A stretch of 64,000 bases of DNA from positions 89,740 to 153,739 of the forward strand of contig JACPQY010000011.1 in NCBI GenBank assembly GCA_016190245.1, written 5' to 3'. This stretch comes from Nitrospirota bacterium (GTDB lineage Bacteria; JACPQY01). Made by a program: the position numbers and the translations under genes. Under the pieces are notes generated by a model. It saw nothing but the letters and a program-made list of their open reading frames with translations. It searched no databases and was not told where the DNA came from. Below, piece by piece: positions 16,944-24,932 of this stretch (position 1 is its first letter; the number at the start of each line of letters is the position of its first letter).

Positions 16944-16956
16944 GCGTGAGGACACC

Positions 16957-17280
16957 TTATTTCAGGAAATCGTTCGCGATTCCGCTCACCGTCTCCACCC
17001 ACTTCTGGGTCTGTTCCTTGGCGGTAGCCAGGCTGCGGTTACGCACCTTCGAGATGGATTCGTAGATGCGCCGCGCGGGGTCCACCTTCGCGCCGGTCAC
17101 CTCTTCCACGCGGCAGAGGATCTTGTCCGCCGCCTCATCCACCTTCTTGCTGACGGTCTCGGCCACGTCAAACGCGCCGTCCGCCAGACTCCGCACCAAT
17201 CCCCCCTTGGACTCCTCGGCCTCGGGGGACGCCGCCGACTTCGGCGCGTGCACCGTTCTCGGTCTCTTTCTCGTTGCCAT
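16957..17280 (-). CDS. Phasin-like small helical protein
   Basis: 107 residues. After a basic N-terminus (MATRKRPRTVHAPK) the chain is amphipathic helix throughout (SLADGAFDVAETVSKKVDEAADKIL and a second half ending WVETVSGIANDFLK), with no membrane segment. Length, helicity and position opposite a PhaR-type regulator suggest a polyhydroxyalkanoate granule-associated phasin. The sequence alone would not prove this. It has its own promoter and terminator. Confidence 0.6.
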   Translation of the reverse strand: MATRKRPRTVHAPKSAASPEAEESKGGLVRSLADGAFDVAETVSKKVDEAADKILCRVEEVTGAKVDPARRIYESISKVRNRSLATAKEQTQKWVETVSGIANDFLK

Positions 17281-17363
17281 GTTTCTTTTTCCTTTCTTGT
17301 TCGTTTTTCACCGCCCCTCTTTCGCCTCCCCCGGCCCGGGCGGCCTCCCGTTCATCCGTGATG

Positions 17364-17428
17364 TTGCATTGCGACAAATCTAGCATACCCCCGAAATCCT
17401 GTCAAGGGGTTCGTGTTGCGGTGCGACA
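17364..17428. promoter_or_regulatory. Phasin promoter with paired TGC-rich direct repeats, candidate PhaR operator
   Basis: On the minus strand TTGACA (17400-17405), a 17-bp spacer and TAGATT (17377-17382) form the phasin promoter. Two near-identical 13-mers flank it: TTGCATTGCGACA at 17364-17376, over the start of transcription, and TTGCGGTGCGACA at 17416-17428, above the -35 box. PhaR proteins are known to bind TGC-rich sites at phasin promoters, so these are likely operators. Confidence 0.5.
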
Positions 17429-17455
17429 TGGACGGCGGGACCCCTCGGCGGGCGC

Positions 17456-17484
17456 TTGAAAGACGCGCCGGATTGCGGTAGTGC
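17456..17484 (+). promoter_or_regulatory. Promoter for the PhaR-type regulator, probable leaderless start
   Basis: TTGAAA, 17-bp spacer, TAGTGC, ending 7 bp before the ATG. No Shine-Dalgarno sequence precedes the ATG. Confidence 0.45.
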
Positions 17485-17491
17485 AACCCTC

Positions 17492-17983
17492 ATGGACCCC
17501 GTCGTCTTCAAGAAGTACAAGAACAACCGGCGGTTGTACGACACGGCCCGCCGCCGCTACGTCAACCTGGACCAGATCGAGACCCTCGTCCGCCACCGGA
17601 AGAACGTGCACGTGGTGGACGCCAAGACCGGTCGCGACCTCACGAACTCGGTCCTGTTGCAGATCATTCTCAATCGGGCCCGCGCGGGTCCGGCGGCCTT
17701 CCTTCCCACGGATTTTCTCGTCCATCTCATCCAGCACCCGGGCAAGAACGTGCTGGACTTCTACCGGCAGTTCGTGAAGGTGGGAAGCGAGTACCTCACG
17801 CGCTTTCAGAAGGGGATGGGAGGGACGGCGCGTCTGATCGAGACGGCCTTCGGGGGGGGGGCGCCCCACCGGGGTCGGAAGGGCGGGGCCGGCCTCGAGG
17901 GCCTGGCCCTGCGCGAACTCCACGCCCTGAGAGAGCGCCTGACGGGGCTGGAGACGAAACTCAGGAAGCGTCGGAAAGGCTGA
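17492..17983 (+). CDS. phaR: Polyhydroxyalkanoate accumulation regulator, PhaR-type
   Basis: 163 residues. The N-terminal 60 residues (VFKKYKNNRRLYDT, RYVNLDQIETLVR, VVDAKTGRDLTNSVLLQII) are the PHB/PHA accumulation regulator DNA-binding domain. A second conserved block around 63-110 (FLVHLIQHPGKNVLDFYRQF) follows. PhaR represses phasin genes until polymer granules titrate it away. It faces the phasin-like gene across a shared promoter region. The tail contains an in-frame run of ten G (17852-17861). Its 3' end overlaps the convergent radical SAM gene by 23 bp. Confidence 0.87.
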   Translation: MDPVVFKKYKNNRRLYDTARRRYVNLDQIETLVRHRKNVHVVDAKTGRDLTNSVLLQIILNRARAGPAAFLPTDFLVHLIQHPGKNVLDFYRQFVKVGSEYLTRFQKGMGGTARLIETAFGGGAPHRGRKGGAGLEGLALRELHALRERLTGLETKLRKRRKG

Positions 17984-19901
17984 CCCGCGGATCCGGAGAC
18001 CGAGGGGCGCCTCCGACGCGGGGGACTGCGGGGCGTCCGACACCCGAGGCGGGACGCTCCTCCAGATCGAGAATCCTGAAGAGTTCGCCCCTGTCCGCCA
18101 GCGCCCGCGCCTCCAGAAACGTCTCGAGCGACATGGCGCTGAAATTGAGCGGCCTCCCCTCGCGGCTGTGGAGCACTTTCGTCGCGTCGTCGAGCTCGAG
18201 CACGTAGTGGTGCAGCGCCTCGTCGGCGACCGGCTCGCCCGAGACCGGGTCGAACCGCAAGCCGAACTCCCTCGCCAACACCTCCTGAACGTAGGGGTCG
18301 CGGAACATATCCGTGCCGGGGTAGGCCGTGGCGGTGAACATGGACCGGTTGACGCCCCCCTGCGCGCCCTCGAGCTCCGGGCTCCCCGGTGGGAGGCCGG
18401 AGGTGTGCAGTTCGAGCTGCCACCGGATGAACGCGACGGAGGTCTTGAGGTCCTCGAGAGTTTCGCCGGGGTACCCCATGATCCAGGTGCAGTTCCCGTG
18501 GATGCCGGCATCCCGGGTGCGGCGCACGCCCTCCACCATCGCTGTGGGGAAATCATGGCCGTGGATCCGCACCGCGCCGTTGGACAGGATGAAACCGCCC
18601 TTCCCCATCGCCTCGAGGACGCGCGGACTGGCGCTCTCGGCCCCGAAGCCGATGTAGACGCAGCCGGCGCGGGACATGTTTTCGACGCGGGAGGCGGGAG
18701 TCCGCCCCAAGGCGGAGAGGCGGGAGGCGTGGGGGCGGAGGTCGGCGGCCTCGTCGAGTCGGCCGTGCGTGCCCCAGTGCACGCCGAGATCGCGCACGAT
18801 CGGTTCCATGACGGGCACCAGATCCCGGATGCGCCGGGGATCCACCATGAAGTTGTCGTCCGTGATCCCGACGAAATCGATCCCGTACTTTCGGGCCAAG
18901 GTCTCGATTTCGCCGGCGAGGTTTCGGGCCGAGCGCACGCCGTAGCGGCGTTCGCCCTGCGCGCCGCGGAAGCAGAACTTGCACGCGAACGGGCAGCCTC
19001 GGCTGCTCACCGTGTTCAGGCTCCGGCGTGCCGAGAACGGCGTCGCCGAACTGTTCCTCGCTCCCGCTCCCCATACGGGGTTGCTGATGTAAGTCTCCAG
19101 CACGCGCACGCCGTCCACGTCCTCTCCCAGGAGGTCCCATGCCGGGAGCGGCAACGCGTCGAGGTCTTCGGGGCGGCCCCCGTCGTAGACAAAACGCGGC
19201 CGGCCGTTCGGCGACGTGCCCACGAGATACGGACGCAGCTTGCCCGAGGCCTCCGCCGATCGGAATCCTTCCCGCCGGATCAATTTCGCGTCATAGGCCA
19301 TCTTCAGGATCGCGTCGTCTCCCTCGGAGTGGCACACCGCGTCCAGCTCCGGGATCCATTCGAAGAGGGCTTCGCGGAACTCCGTGGCAAGACCGTTGCC
19401 CGTGGCGAGGATCGTGTCGGGCAGGATGCGCCGGATCACGCGCGCGATGTTCTCTTGCCATCGAAGCGTCGTGATGAGCCCCGAGAATCCGACCAGGTCG
19501 GGCTCGCCATGCCGGCGAATGGTTCGTTGGATCAGTTGCTCGGCCTCGGCGAGGGTGAGATAGCGCCAGCGCCTTGTGTCGGTGCGGTATGCGAGCGGCA
19601 GGCCGAGGGAATCAAGCTCCTCGTGAGTCGTGAATTGTGAATCGCGAATCGAAGGATCTCCGTGCACCACGGGGAGGCGGTAGGCGTTGAGATCAACGAT
19701 GACGGGGTCGGCGCCGTACTGGCGAAGACGTGCAGCCAGCAGGGTGGGTCCCAACGGCGCAACATTCGGGGGCGCGGCCTCCCGAAGAGGCATGTTGATC
19801 AGCATCACGCGACTACCTTCAAGGGCACCGGGCGGTAGGTCGCGCACGACATTCGCCGGGTGCACGTAGGGGCGCAGGACCGAGGGCGTGCCGGCCATCA
19901 C
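17961..19901 (-). CDS. B12-binding-domain radical SAM protein
   Basis: 646 residues. The N-terminal Rossmann-like part (MLINMPLREAAPPNVAPLG, then RLRQYGADPVIVDLNAY) is a cobalamin-binding type domain. The radical SAM core has C-P-F-A-C-K-F-C near residue 300, giving a CX3CX2C cluster motif, and later MGYPGETLEDLKTSV. Related enzymes carry out methyl transfers or ring rearrangements; the substrate here is unknown. A strong ribosome-binding site (GGAAAGGG) precedes the ATG. The gene sits behind a long folded leader and a promoter that shares an operator motif with the glycan island, so it may belong to that system despite lying outside it. Confidence 0.85.
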   Translation of the reverse strand: MMAGTPSVLRPYVHPANVVRDLPPGALEGSRVMLINMPLREAAPPNVAPLGPTLLAARLRQYGADPVIVDLNAYRLPVVHGDPSIRDSQFTTHEELDSLGLPLAYRTDTRRWRYLTLAEAEQLIQRTIRRHGEPDLVGFSGLITTLRWQENIARVIRRILPDTILATGNGLATEFREALFEWIPELDAVCHSEGDDAILKMAYDAKLIRREGFRSAEASGKLRPYLVGTSPNGRPRFVYDGGRPEDLDALPLPAWDLLGEDVDGVRVLETYISNPVWGAGARNSSATPFSARRSLNTVSSRGCPFACKFCFRGAQGERRYGVRSARNLAGEIETLARKYGIDFVGITDDNFMVDPRRIRDLVPVMEPIVRDLGVHWGTHGRLDEAADLRPHASRLSALGRTPASRVENMSRAGCVYIGFGAESASPRVLEAMGKGGFILSNGAVRIHGHDFPTAMVEGVRRTRDAGIHGNCTWIMGYPGETLEDLKTSVAFIRWQLELHTSGLPPGSPELEGAQGGVNRSMFTATAYPGTDMFRDPYVQEVLAREFGLRFDPVSGEPVADEALHHYVLELDDATKVLHSREGRPLNFSAMSLETFLEARALADRGELFRILDLEERPASGVGRPAVPRVGGAPRSPDPRVSLSDAS

Positions 19902-19943
19902 CCTTTCCAGAAAGTTTCGGCGGGGGGGGGGGCTATCAGCAAG

Positions 19944-20022
19944 AGGATGGTCTCATCGGCGCAGGTGGGAACGGCATCCTTGCGTTCCCACCTGCCGTTG
20001 TCTTTACCGACAAGACCATCCT
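19944..20022 (-). promoter_or_regulatory. Two-tier hairpin in the 5' leader of the radical SAM gene
   Basis: Inner perfect 13-bp stem GCAGGTGGGAACG/CGTTCCCACCTGC with a 9-nt loop, enclosed by an outer perfect 10-bp stem AGGATGGTCT/AGACCATCCT. The structure lies between the promoter and the start codon, within an mRNA leader of about 130 nt. A run of 11 C follows on the transcript before the ribosome-binding site. It could be an attenuator, a protein-binding RNA or an mRNA-stabilising element. It does not match a cobalamin riboswitch that I can recognise. Confidence 0.5.
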
Positions 20023-20036
20023 TTGTCCGAGGGCGA

Positions 20037-20065
20037 TAATTACAACAGGTTGTATGGGCTGTCAA
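20037..20065 (-). promoter_or_regulatory. Promoter with TACAA-N4-TTGTA operator (site A)
   Basis: TTGACA, 17-bp spacer, TAATTA on the minus strand. The perfect palindrome TACAA-CAGG-TTGTA (20041-20054) fills the spacer and touches the -10 box, at exactly the position of the matching palindrome in the 49837-49865 promoter. Confidence 0.5.
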
Positions 20066-20161
20066 GGCCCCCCCAACATATGGTGTGGATATCTCACGTG
20101 AGCTTTTCATTTCCTCGGGGTATCTCCGCGTAGGTGCGGAACATGGTCAACTCCATACCTC

Positions 20162-21640
20162 TCAATTCCGATGAGCCTCATCCGCCCGGAAGTGCGAACC
20201 GCACGTGCGATCACGCGCAAGGGCTGCGTGCATGATCGAAAGAGCAGCGCGCCCGCAGAGTTCCAGCTCGCGTCGCGTTGCTCGCGATACCCGCGCTGCG
20301 CTGGACCCGGCCGAGAGCGCCTCAAGCCACGCGCGCACACGATGCACGCCCACATCCAGACCGCTCCTCGTCCGGACGAGTCCCGCTGCCGAGCCGACGA
20401 CTTGTTGGAGCTCCGCGACAGCGCCGCGGGTGCTGCCCTCATGGGGGTGATGTTCGTGCCAGTCGTTCAATCGGGGGGGGAGCGGGGCTCGCGTTCCCGC
20501 TCTCCTCGCGTGGCGCGCCGCGCTCTCTCCCGCTCGCTTCCCGAACACGAGACAGGCCGGGATCATCGTGCCGCCGAGCCGATCCACGGCCTGAATGCCC
20601 CCGGCCGCCTCTCCCGCGGCGTAGAGGCCATCGATCCCGGTCCGTCCCCATTCGTCCGTCTCGATGCCGCCGTTGAAGGCGTGAACGGCATGAAAGATCT
20701 CGACCGACTCGTTCCGTCCGTGATTGAGATGAACCGTCGCCACGGGCAAGCTTGCCACCGCCACGTCGAGGTAGCCGGAGGCGTCCCGCATGCTGAACGG
20801 GAAATGGCGCGCGCGATCGGAGAAGAGGCGGTCCAAGTCGTGGCCCGGTGGAATCCACCGATCGAGCGCAGCCTGCAGCGCCGGATCGAGAGTCGCCTCA
20901 CCACGCGCGATCAGATCCACGGGGAAAAAGACCGGCCGTCGCCTGCCTCGCGTCGCGAGGATCCATTGGGCAAACTCCAAATGCTTCAACCTCGCGCCGG
21001 CTTCTTCCGCCATCGCGTGCCCGACGCCCCTGCAGCGGGGATCCGCAAGCGTCCTCGCGTAGAGGCCGGCCGCTCCGCCCGTGGCGAGGACCACCGAGCC
21101 CGCCTGAACCGCCTCCATCTCGCCGCGGGCGCTGGATCCCACCACCCCGACGCACTGCCCATCGTGCATCCACAAGCCCAGAGCGGTCCAGCGGTTGTGC
21201 ACAGGCAACGCACGCGCGAGGGCGCGAAACACCGGGCGGAACTCCTCCACGCAAACCGCCTGCGACAACCTGCCGAAGCAGCCCCGCAGGCGCACGGGCT
21301 CTCCGGCGTGCGTGCGCAATCGGGCGCCCCACCCGATCAGTTCTTCGAGCCGAGGCCACGCCTCTGCCACAAGCACGTCCGCTCGGGCGGCGTCCGTCTC
21401 GGGCCCACCCACTCCGAGAATCTCCTCCAGCAAAGCCTCAGCGCATCGAGGGGGATCAGCCGGGAGCACGGCCTGATAGCCCCAAGCCCGATTGAGGAAG
21501 TAGAAGCTCGATCCCGTGTAGCCCGCATGACCGCTGTCCACGACCAGCACCTCCGCCCCCTCATCGCGCGCGGCCACGGCGGCTCTCAACCCGGCGGCCC
21601 CGCCACCCACAACGACCACGTCCGTTCGAACCCGTTCCAT
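20162..21640 (-). CDS. NadB/fumarate-reductase-type flavoprotein
   Basis: 492 residues. The N-terminal VVVVGGGAAGLRAAVAARDEGAEVLVVDSG is the FAD-binding site. VVLATGGAAGLYARTLADP, G-G-I-x-T-D-x-x-G-R-T-G-I-D-G-L-Y-A-A-G-E-A-A-G-G and the R-L-G-G-T block are conserved in succinate dehydrogenase/fumarate reductase and L-aspartate oxidase flavoproteins. A helical C-terminal domain completes the fold. L-aspartate oxidase (NAD biosynthesis) is possible, but no nadA or nadC is nearby, and a stand-alone fumarate-reductase-like enzyme is equally likely. It is divergent from the NeuB-like gene. Confidence 0.78.
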   Translation of the reverse strand: MERVRTDVVVVGGGAAGLRAAVAARDEGAEVLVVDSGHAGYTGSSFYFLNRAWGYQAVLPADPPRCAEALLEEILGVGGPETDAARADVLVAEAWPRLEELIGWGARLRTHAGEPVRLRGCFGRLSQAVCVEEFRPVFRALARALPVHNRWTALGLWMHDGQCVGVVGSSARGEMEAVQAGSVVLATGGAAGLYARTLADPRCRGVGHAMAEEAGARLKHLEFAQWILATRGRRRPVFFPVDLIARGEATLDPALQAALDRWIPPGHDLDRLFSDRARHFPFSMRDASGYLDVAVASLPVATVHLNHGRNESVEIFHAVHAFNGGIETDEWGRTGIDGLYAAGEAAGGIQAVDRLGGTMIPACLVFGKRAGESAARHARRAGTRAPLPPRLNDWHEHHPHEGSTRGAVAELQQVVGSAAGLVRTRSGLDVGVHRVRAWLEALSAGSSAARVSRATRRELELCGRAALSIMHAALARDRTCGSHFRADEAHRN

Positions 21641-21757
21641 CGCGTGCAGTCCTTCTCACATGATCATTCGGCAGCCGAACGATTCCCCTAAAGCCAGGGT
21701 GGCTGGAGGCATCTAGAGGCGAACGAAACCTGCCGAATAGCTCAGGGGGTTTCATCT

Positions 21758-21809
21758 TTGACACACTCCATAGGTTGTGGAACTCTAGTGGTTGGTACAA
21801 GAGCTTGTA
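21758..21809 (+). promoter_or_regulatory. Promoter region with TACAA-N4-TTGTA operator (site B)
   Basis: TTGACA at 21758-21763 with only a weak -10 candidate, followed by the perfect palindrome TACAA-GAGC-TTGTA at 21796-21809, about 65 bp ahead of the NeuB-like gene. The distance from -35 to palindrome (38 bp) equals that at the 60458-60507 promoter. Confidence 0.45.
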
Positions 21810-21874
21810 GGGCGTTGATGCGCTTCCTGTCGTTGCGCGAGTCTCATCCACCGGGATAGGCCCCCAGCCGTACA

Positions 21875-22951
21875 ATGGAATCGCCGATCGGCCGAGTCAC
21901 GATCAAGATCGCCAACCGACTCATAGGCGACGGCGAACCCTGTTTCGTCATGGCCGAGGCCGGCAGCAACCACAACGGGAACTTCGAGCAGGCTCTCAGG
22001 TTAATCGATGCCGCCGTGGAGGCCGGGGCCGATGCGGTGAAGTTCCAGAATTTCAAGGCGGCGAGGCTCTACCCCAGAAACGCGGGCCGCTCCGACTATC
22101 TGAAACTCGAAAAAAGCATTTACGACATCATTCATGAGATGGAGATGCCGGAGAGCTGGGTTCCTCGCTTGGCCGAGTACTGCCGGGCGAGAGGGATTCT
22201 GTTTCTGTCTTCCGCTTTCGACGAAGCCTCGGTGGATCTCATCGAACCGTTCGTGCCGGCGTTCAAGATCGCGTCCTATGAAATGACCCACTACCCACTG
22301 ATCGAGCACATCGTGCGCAAGGGAAAGCCGATGATCCTCTCCACCGGTTGCGCGGATCTGGTGGAAGTCGGCGATGTCGTTGACTTCATCCGTGGGCTAG
22401 GGCGAACGGATCTCATCTTGCTCCAATGCACGGCCAAGTACCCCGCGCCTGTCGAGACGCTCAATGTGCGCGCCTTGCCGGCCATCCGCGACGCAACGGG
22501 TTGCCTGGTGGGACTCTCCGACCACTCGCGCGACCCGGTGACGGGGCCGGCCGCGGCGGTGGCGCTGGGGGCGTGTGTCGTTGAAAAGCACTTCACGCTC
22601 AGCAATCGCCTGCCGGGACCGGACCACGGGTTCGCCCTCACTCCCGAGGACCTGAAACGGATGGTTCGCGCGATCCGCGACACCGAGGCCGCCCTCGGGA
22701 CGGGCGAAAAAATCCATAGCGCGGTCGAGGACGAGCTTCGACTTTTCGCCCGGCGCAGCGTCTTTGCCGTGCGGCCCGTCGCGCGCGGCGAGGCCTTTAC
22801 GCGCGAGAACATCGCGGTGCTGCGAAACGGCAAGAACCGGGCCGGTCTACCGCCCTCGGAATATCCGCGCCTGCTGGGCCGAGTGGCCGCCTGCCCCCTG
22901 GCCGAGGGGGAACCGGTATCGCGGCGGGCCGTCGTCAAGGGGAGACAATAG
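21875..22951 (+). CDS. NeuB-family nonulosonic acid synthase with SAF domain
   Basis: 358 residues, full length for the family. The TIM-barrel part has M-A-E-A-G-S-N-H-N-G, ADAVKFQNFKA, ILSTGCADL, LLQCTAKYPAP and the GLSDHSRDP metal-site region, with VEKHFTL near the end of the barrel. The C-terminal SAF (antifreeze-like) domain spans about 295-358 (RSVFAVRPVARGEAFTRENI). Such enzymes condense phosphoenolpyruvate with an amino-hexose to make sialic, legionaminic or pseudaminic acid. It is on the plus strand, facing the Maf gene, and marks the left edge of the glycan island. Confidence 0.9.
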   Translation: MESPIGRVTIKIANRLIGDGEPCFVMAEAGSNHNGNFEQALRLIDAAVEAGADAVKFQNFKAARLYPRNAGRSDYLKLEKSIYDIIHEMEMPESWVPRLAEYCRARGILFLSSAFDEASVDLIEPFVPAFKIASYEMTHYPLIEHIVRKGKPMILSTGCADLVEVGDVVDFIRGLGRTDLILLQCTAKYPAPVETLNVRALPAIRDATGCLVGLSDHSRDPVTGPAAAVALGACVVEKHFTLSNRLPGPDHGFALTPEDLKRMVRAIRDTEAALGTGEKIHSAVEDELRLFARRSVFAVRPVARGEAFTRENIAVLRNGKNRAGLPPSEYPRLLGRVAACPLAEGEPVSRRAVVKGRQ

Positions 22952-22957
22952 GGGCCA

Positions 22958-22986
22958 ACGGACGGCCACACGCGCGTGGCCGCCGT
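22958..22986. terminator. Hairpin between convergent NeuB-like and Maf genes
   Basis: CGGCCAC-ACGCGC-GTGGCCG stem, extended by ACGG/CCGT across a one-base bulge. It fills the 42-bp gap between two convergent genes and could stop transcription from both sides. There is no T run. Confidence 0.45.
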
Positions 22987-22993
22987 GTAGCCT

Positions 22994-24892
22994 TCACCGG
23001 CCTACTCTGCCTCTCGCTTCCTCAGCTAGCGTTCGCCCCGCCCCGCGGAGCTCGGCCGGGAGCCAGACACAGGTTTGCACGAGGATGTCCATGAAACCCC
23101 GCAGCTTCTCGGACTGGATTTCCGAGGAGACCTGTGACGCCGAGCAGAATCTCGATGTTTCCCGGACGTGCTTCAGATGAGCCCGGCCCGCCACTGCCCG
23201 GTCTATGACAGGGTTGGATCGGAAGAAGCGTCCCAGATCGTGGAGCGTCCGACCTACCCGCAGATCCGAGGCATTGCGGCCGCCAATCCGCAAGCCTGCG
23301 CTCAGGCCCGCGCGCATCAACTCGATCTTGCCCCGCCCTGCTTCGACAGAGGACGCCGCTTCTTCAAGCCAGCATGAAAGCCCCAAGGCGGTAGGGGGTC
23401 CCACCTGGGGCGACCTCGGACCCCGCCGCCAGTGCTTCGCCGGCCTCCCCTGTAGGAAACGGAGGCTCTCCCTAAGCTCGATGGTCTCGAAGCCTCGGAT
23501 GAGCGCCCCACCCCCTGATCCGTTGAAGAGACGCAGGGACCGACTATTCGCCCGCCCGAACCTTTCGAGCCAACGCAGGCTCATGCAGAGTTGGGGGGTG
23601 CTGACCACTTCACCGCCCCTGAGCCCCCGCGCCCGCCCCAGAGGGGGATTTCGGCCCTCGAAGATCGAAGGATCCACCGGCCAGCTTACGCGGCAGCCTC
23701 TCGCGTGCGAATGTGTCCGGCTGGGGGCGTGGTCCTGACCGACCAGGACAAAGGTTTTGCAGCCCATGAGCTGTGCCAGGGATACCGCCGCGCAGGTCAC
23801 CGACGCCCCGTTCTGCAACGCCCCTGCCGACTGCCCGTGACTCTCCAACACCGCGGCGAGGGGACTGCGAACGGAGAGGTAGACGAGCTTCTCACCGTGC
23901 CGCACGCCGAAGACCCGAGGACTGACATGGAGAGCCGATACGACCGATGTGCGCCTCGGAATGGGCAAGCCTTCGTAGAAGAAAGAGACATCAATCTGGC
24001 CCTCGTCACTCAGGACAAGATCCGGCCGCACTCCTTGTTCCAGAAGGGGCTTCAGAGCCGCGTCCGCCGCGATGACGAGGGCGCGCCTCGCCGCGGTGCG
24101 GAGGGCCGAATACGAGAGGTCGAGAGAGGGGCCGGCACCGACAATGAGGCACCCCCCCCCCGTATGGCAACCCCGCAGGAGCGAGGCGGGGCCGAGTCGG
24201 GCGAGCTGCGTTGCATTCGAAAGCTCTTGGGAGACCAGCCTCCGCACGACATGAAAGGACGCCCAGAATTGGCCGAGGTCATAGACCTCCTGCATGAAAG
24301 CCTGCAGTTCCCAGCGACGGACGGTCGCATGGTAGGCCATGGGTAGAATCGGAATCCGCACTCCGCCGCGGCTGCGGGACACGTGTGCGGCCATGAAGCC
24401 GGTGATCTCCGAGAGGTCCGAGGTCAGGACCAGCCTTCCGCCGAGCAGCGCATTCGAAAGATCAAGGCGACCCAACAGGATGCGCAGGAGTCTCAGCTCC
24501 GGCTCATAGACGAACACGGGGCGACGGCTTTCACCAAGAATCTCCCGGAGTCCCTCTCCCAGAGCCGTCCCGTACAGAACCACACCTTCATAGGGCGCGC
24601 ATTTCAATCGACCAAGATCCGCTTCCACCTCCGCGGTCGGCCCCCGTGGGCTGTGCAGCGGGACGCCATCGAGTTCCCCCGTCCAAGCGCCATCCGGTCG
24701 CAGAAAAACGCGGACCCCCTTTGTGGACGCGGTGGCCACCGAGGCCGCCAAGCGGGGGTGCGAGACTCTCAGCGCGGAGAGGTTCTTCCGGAGCCGCTCG
24801 TCGGAGTCGAGCAGTGCCGGGAATCGCCGTACGCCTGCATCCGCCGTTCCCCTCCCGCTGAAGGGGCTGGACGCGCGCCCCCCCCGGCTCAT
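22994..24892 (-). CDS. Maf-type (MptE-like, DUF115) glycosyltransferase
   Basis: About 632 residues. The central domain carries C-L-I-V-G-A-G-P-S-L-D followed by ALVIAADAALKPLLEQGVRPDLVLSDEGQ, the hallmark of the motility-accessory-factor family related to MptE pyrophosphokinases. An N-terminal block (RFPALLDSDERLRKNLSAL) also fits. Maf proteins attach nonulosonic acids to flagellin in several bacteria, which agrees with the surrounding synthases. A run of ten G (24152-24161) encodes Gly residues just before the active-site motif; the frame is open through it, but such tracts are phase-variable in maf genes elsewhere. The ATG chosen lies just past the aminotransferase stop; an upstream overlapping start is possible. 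Confidence 0.85.
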   Translation of the reverse strand: MSRGGRASSPFSGRGTADAGVRRFPALLDSDERLRKNLSALRVSHPRLAASVATASTKGVRVFLRPDGAWTGELDGVPLHSPRGPTAEVEADLGRLKCAPYEGVVLYGTALGEGLREILGESRRPVFVYEPELRLLRILLGRLDLSNALLGGRLVLTSDLSEITGFMAAHVSRSRGGVRIPILPMAYHATVRRWELQAFMQEVYDLGQFWASFHVVRRLVSQELSNATQLARLGPASLLRGCHTGGGCLIVGAGPSLDLSYSALRTAARRALVIAADAALKPLLEQGVRPDLVLSDEGQIDVSFFYEGLPIPRRTSVVSALHVSPRVFGVRHGEKLVYLSVRSPLAAVLESHGQSAGALQNGASVTCAAVSLAQLMGCKTFVLVGQDHAPSRTHSHARGCRVSWPVDPSIFEGRNPPLGRARGLRGGEVVSTPQLCMSLRWLERFGRANSRSLRLFNGSGGGALIRGFETIELRESLRFLQGRPAKHWRRGPRSPQVGPPTALGLSCWLEEAASSVEAGRGKIELMRAGLSAGLRIGGRNASDLRVGRTLHDLGRFFRSNPVIDRAVAGRAHLKHVRETSRFCSASQVSSEIQSEKLRGFMDILVQTCVWLPAELRGAGRTLAEEARGRVGR

Positions 24893-24932
24893 CCAGGTCG
24901 TGCGGCGGCCTCGCCGCAGGCAGGGAAAGGCT

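Noticed and set aside
19944..20022. Cobalamin riboswitch in front of the B12 radical SAM gene
   Set aside because: The leader is a simple nested hairpin. I see no B12-box-like conserved core, so only a generic structured leader is reported.
20162..21640. Firm naming as nadB
   Set aside because: Motifs also fit fumarate-reductase-type flavoproteins, and no other NAD biosynthesis gene is nearby.
21667..21679. TTCGG-CAG-CCGAA inverted repeat upstream of the flavoprotein
   Set aside because: Only a 5-bp stem in GC-rich DNA, with no promoter alignment; likely chance.
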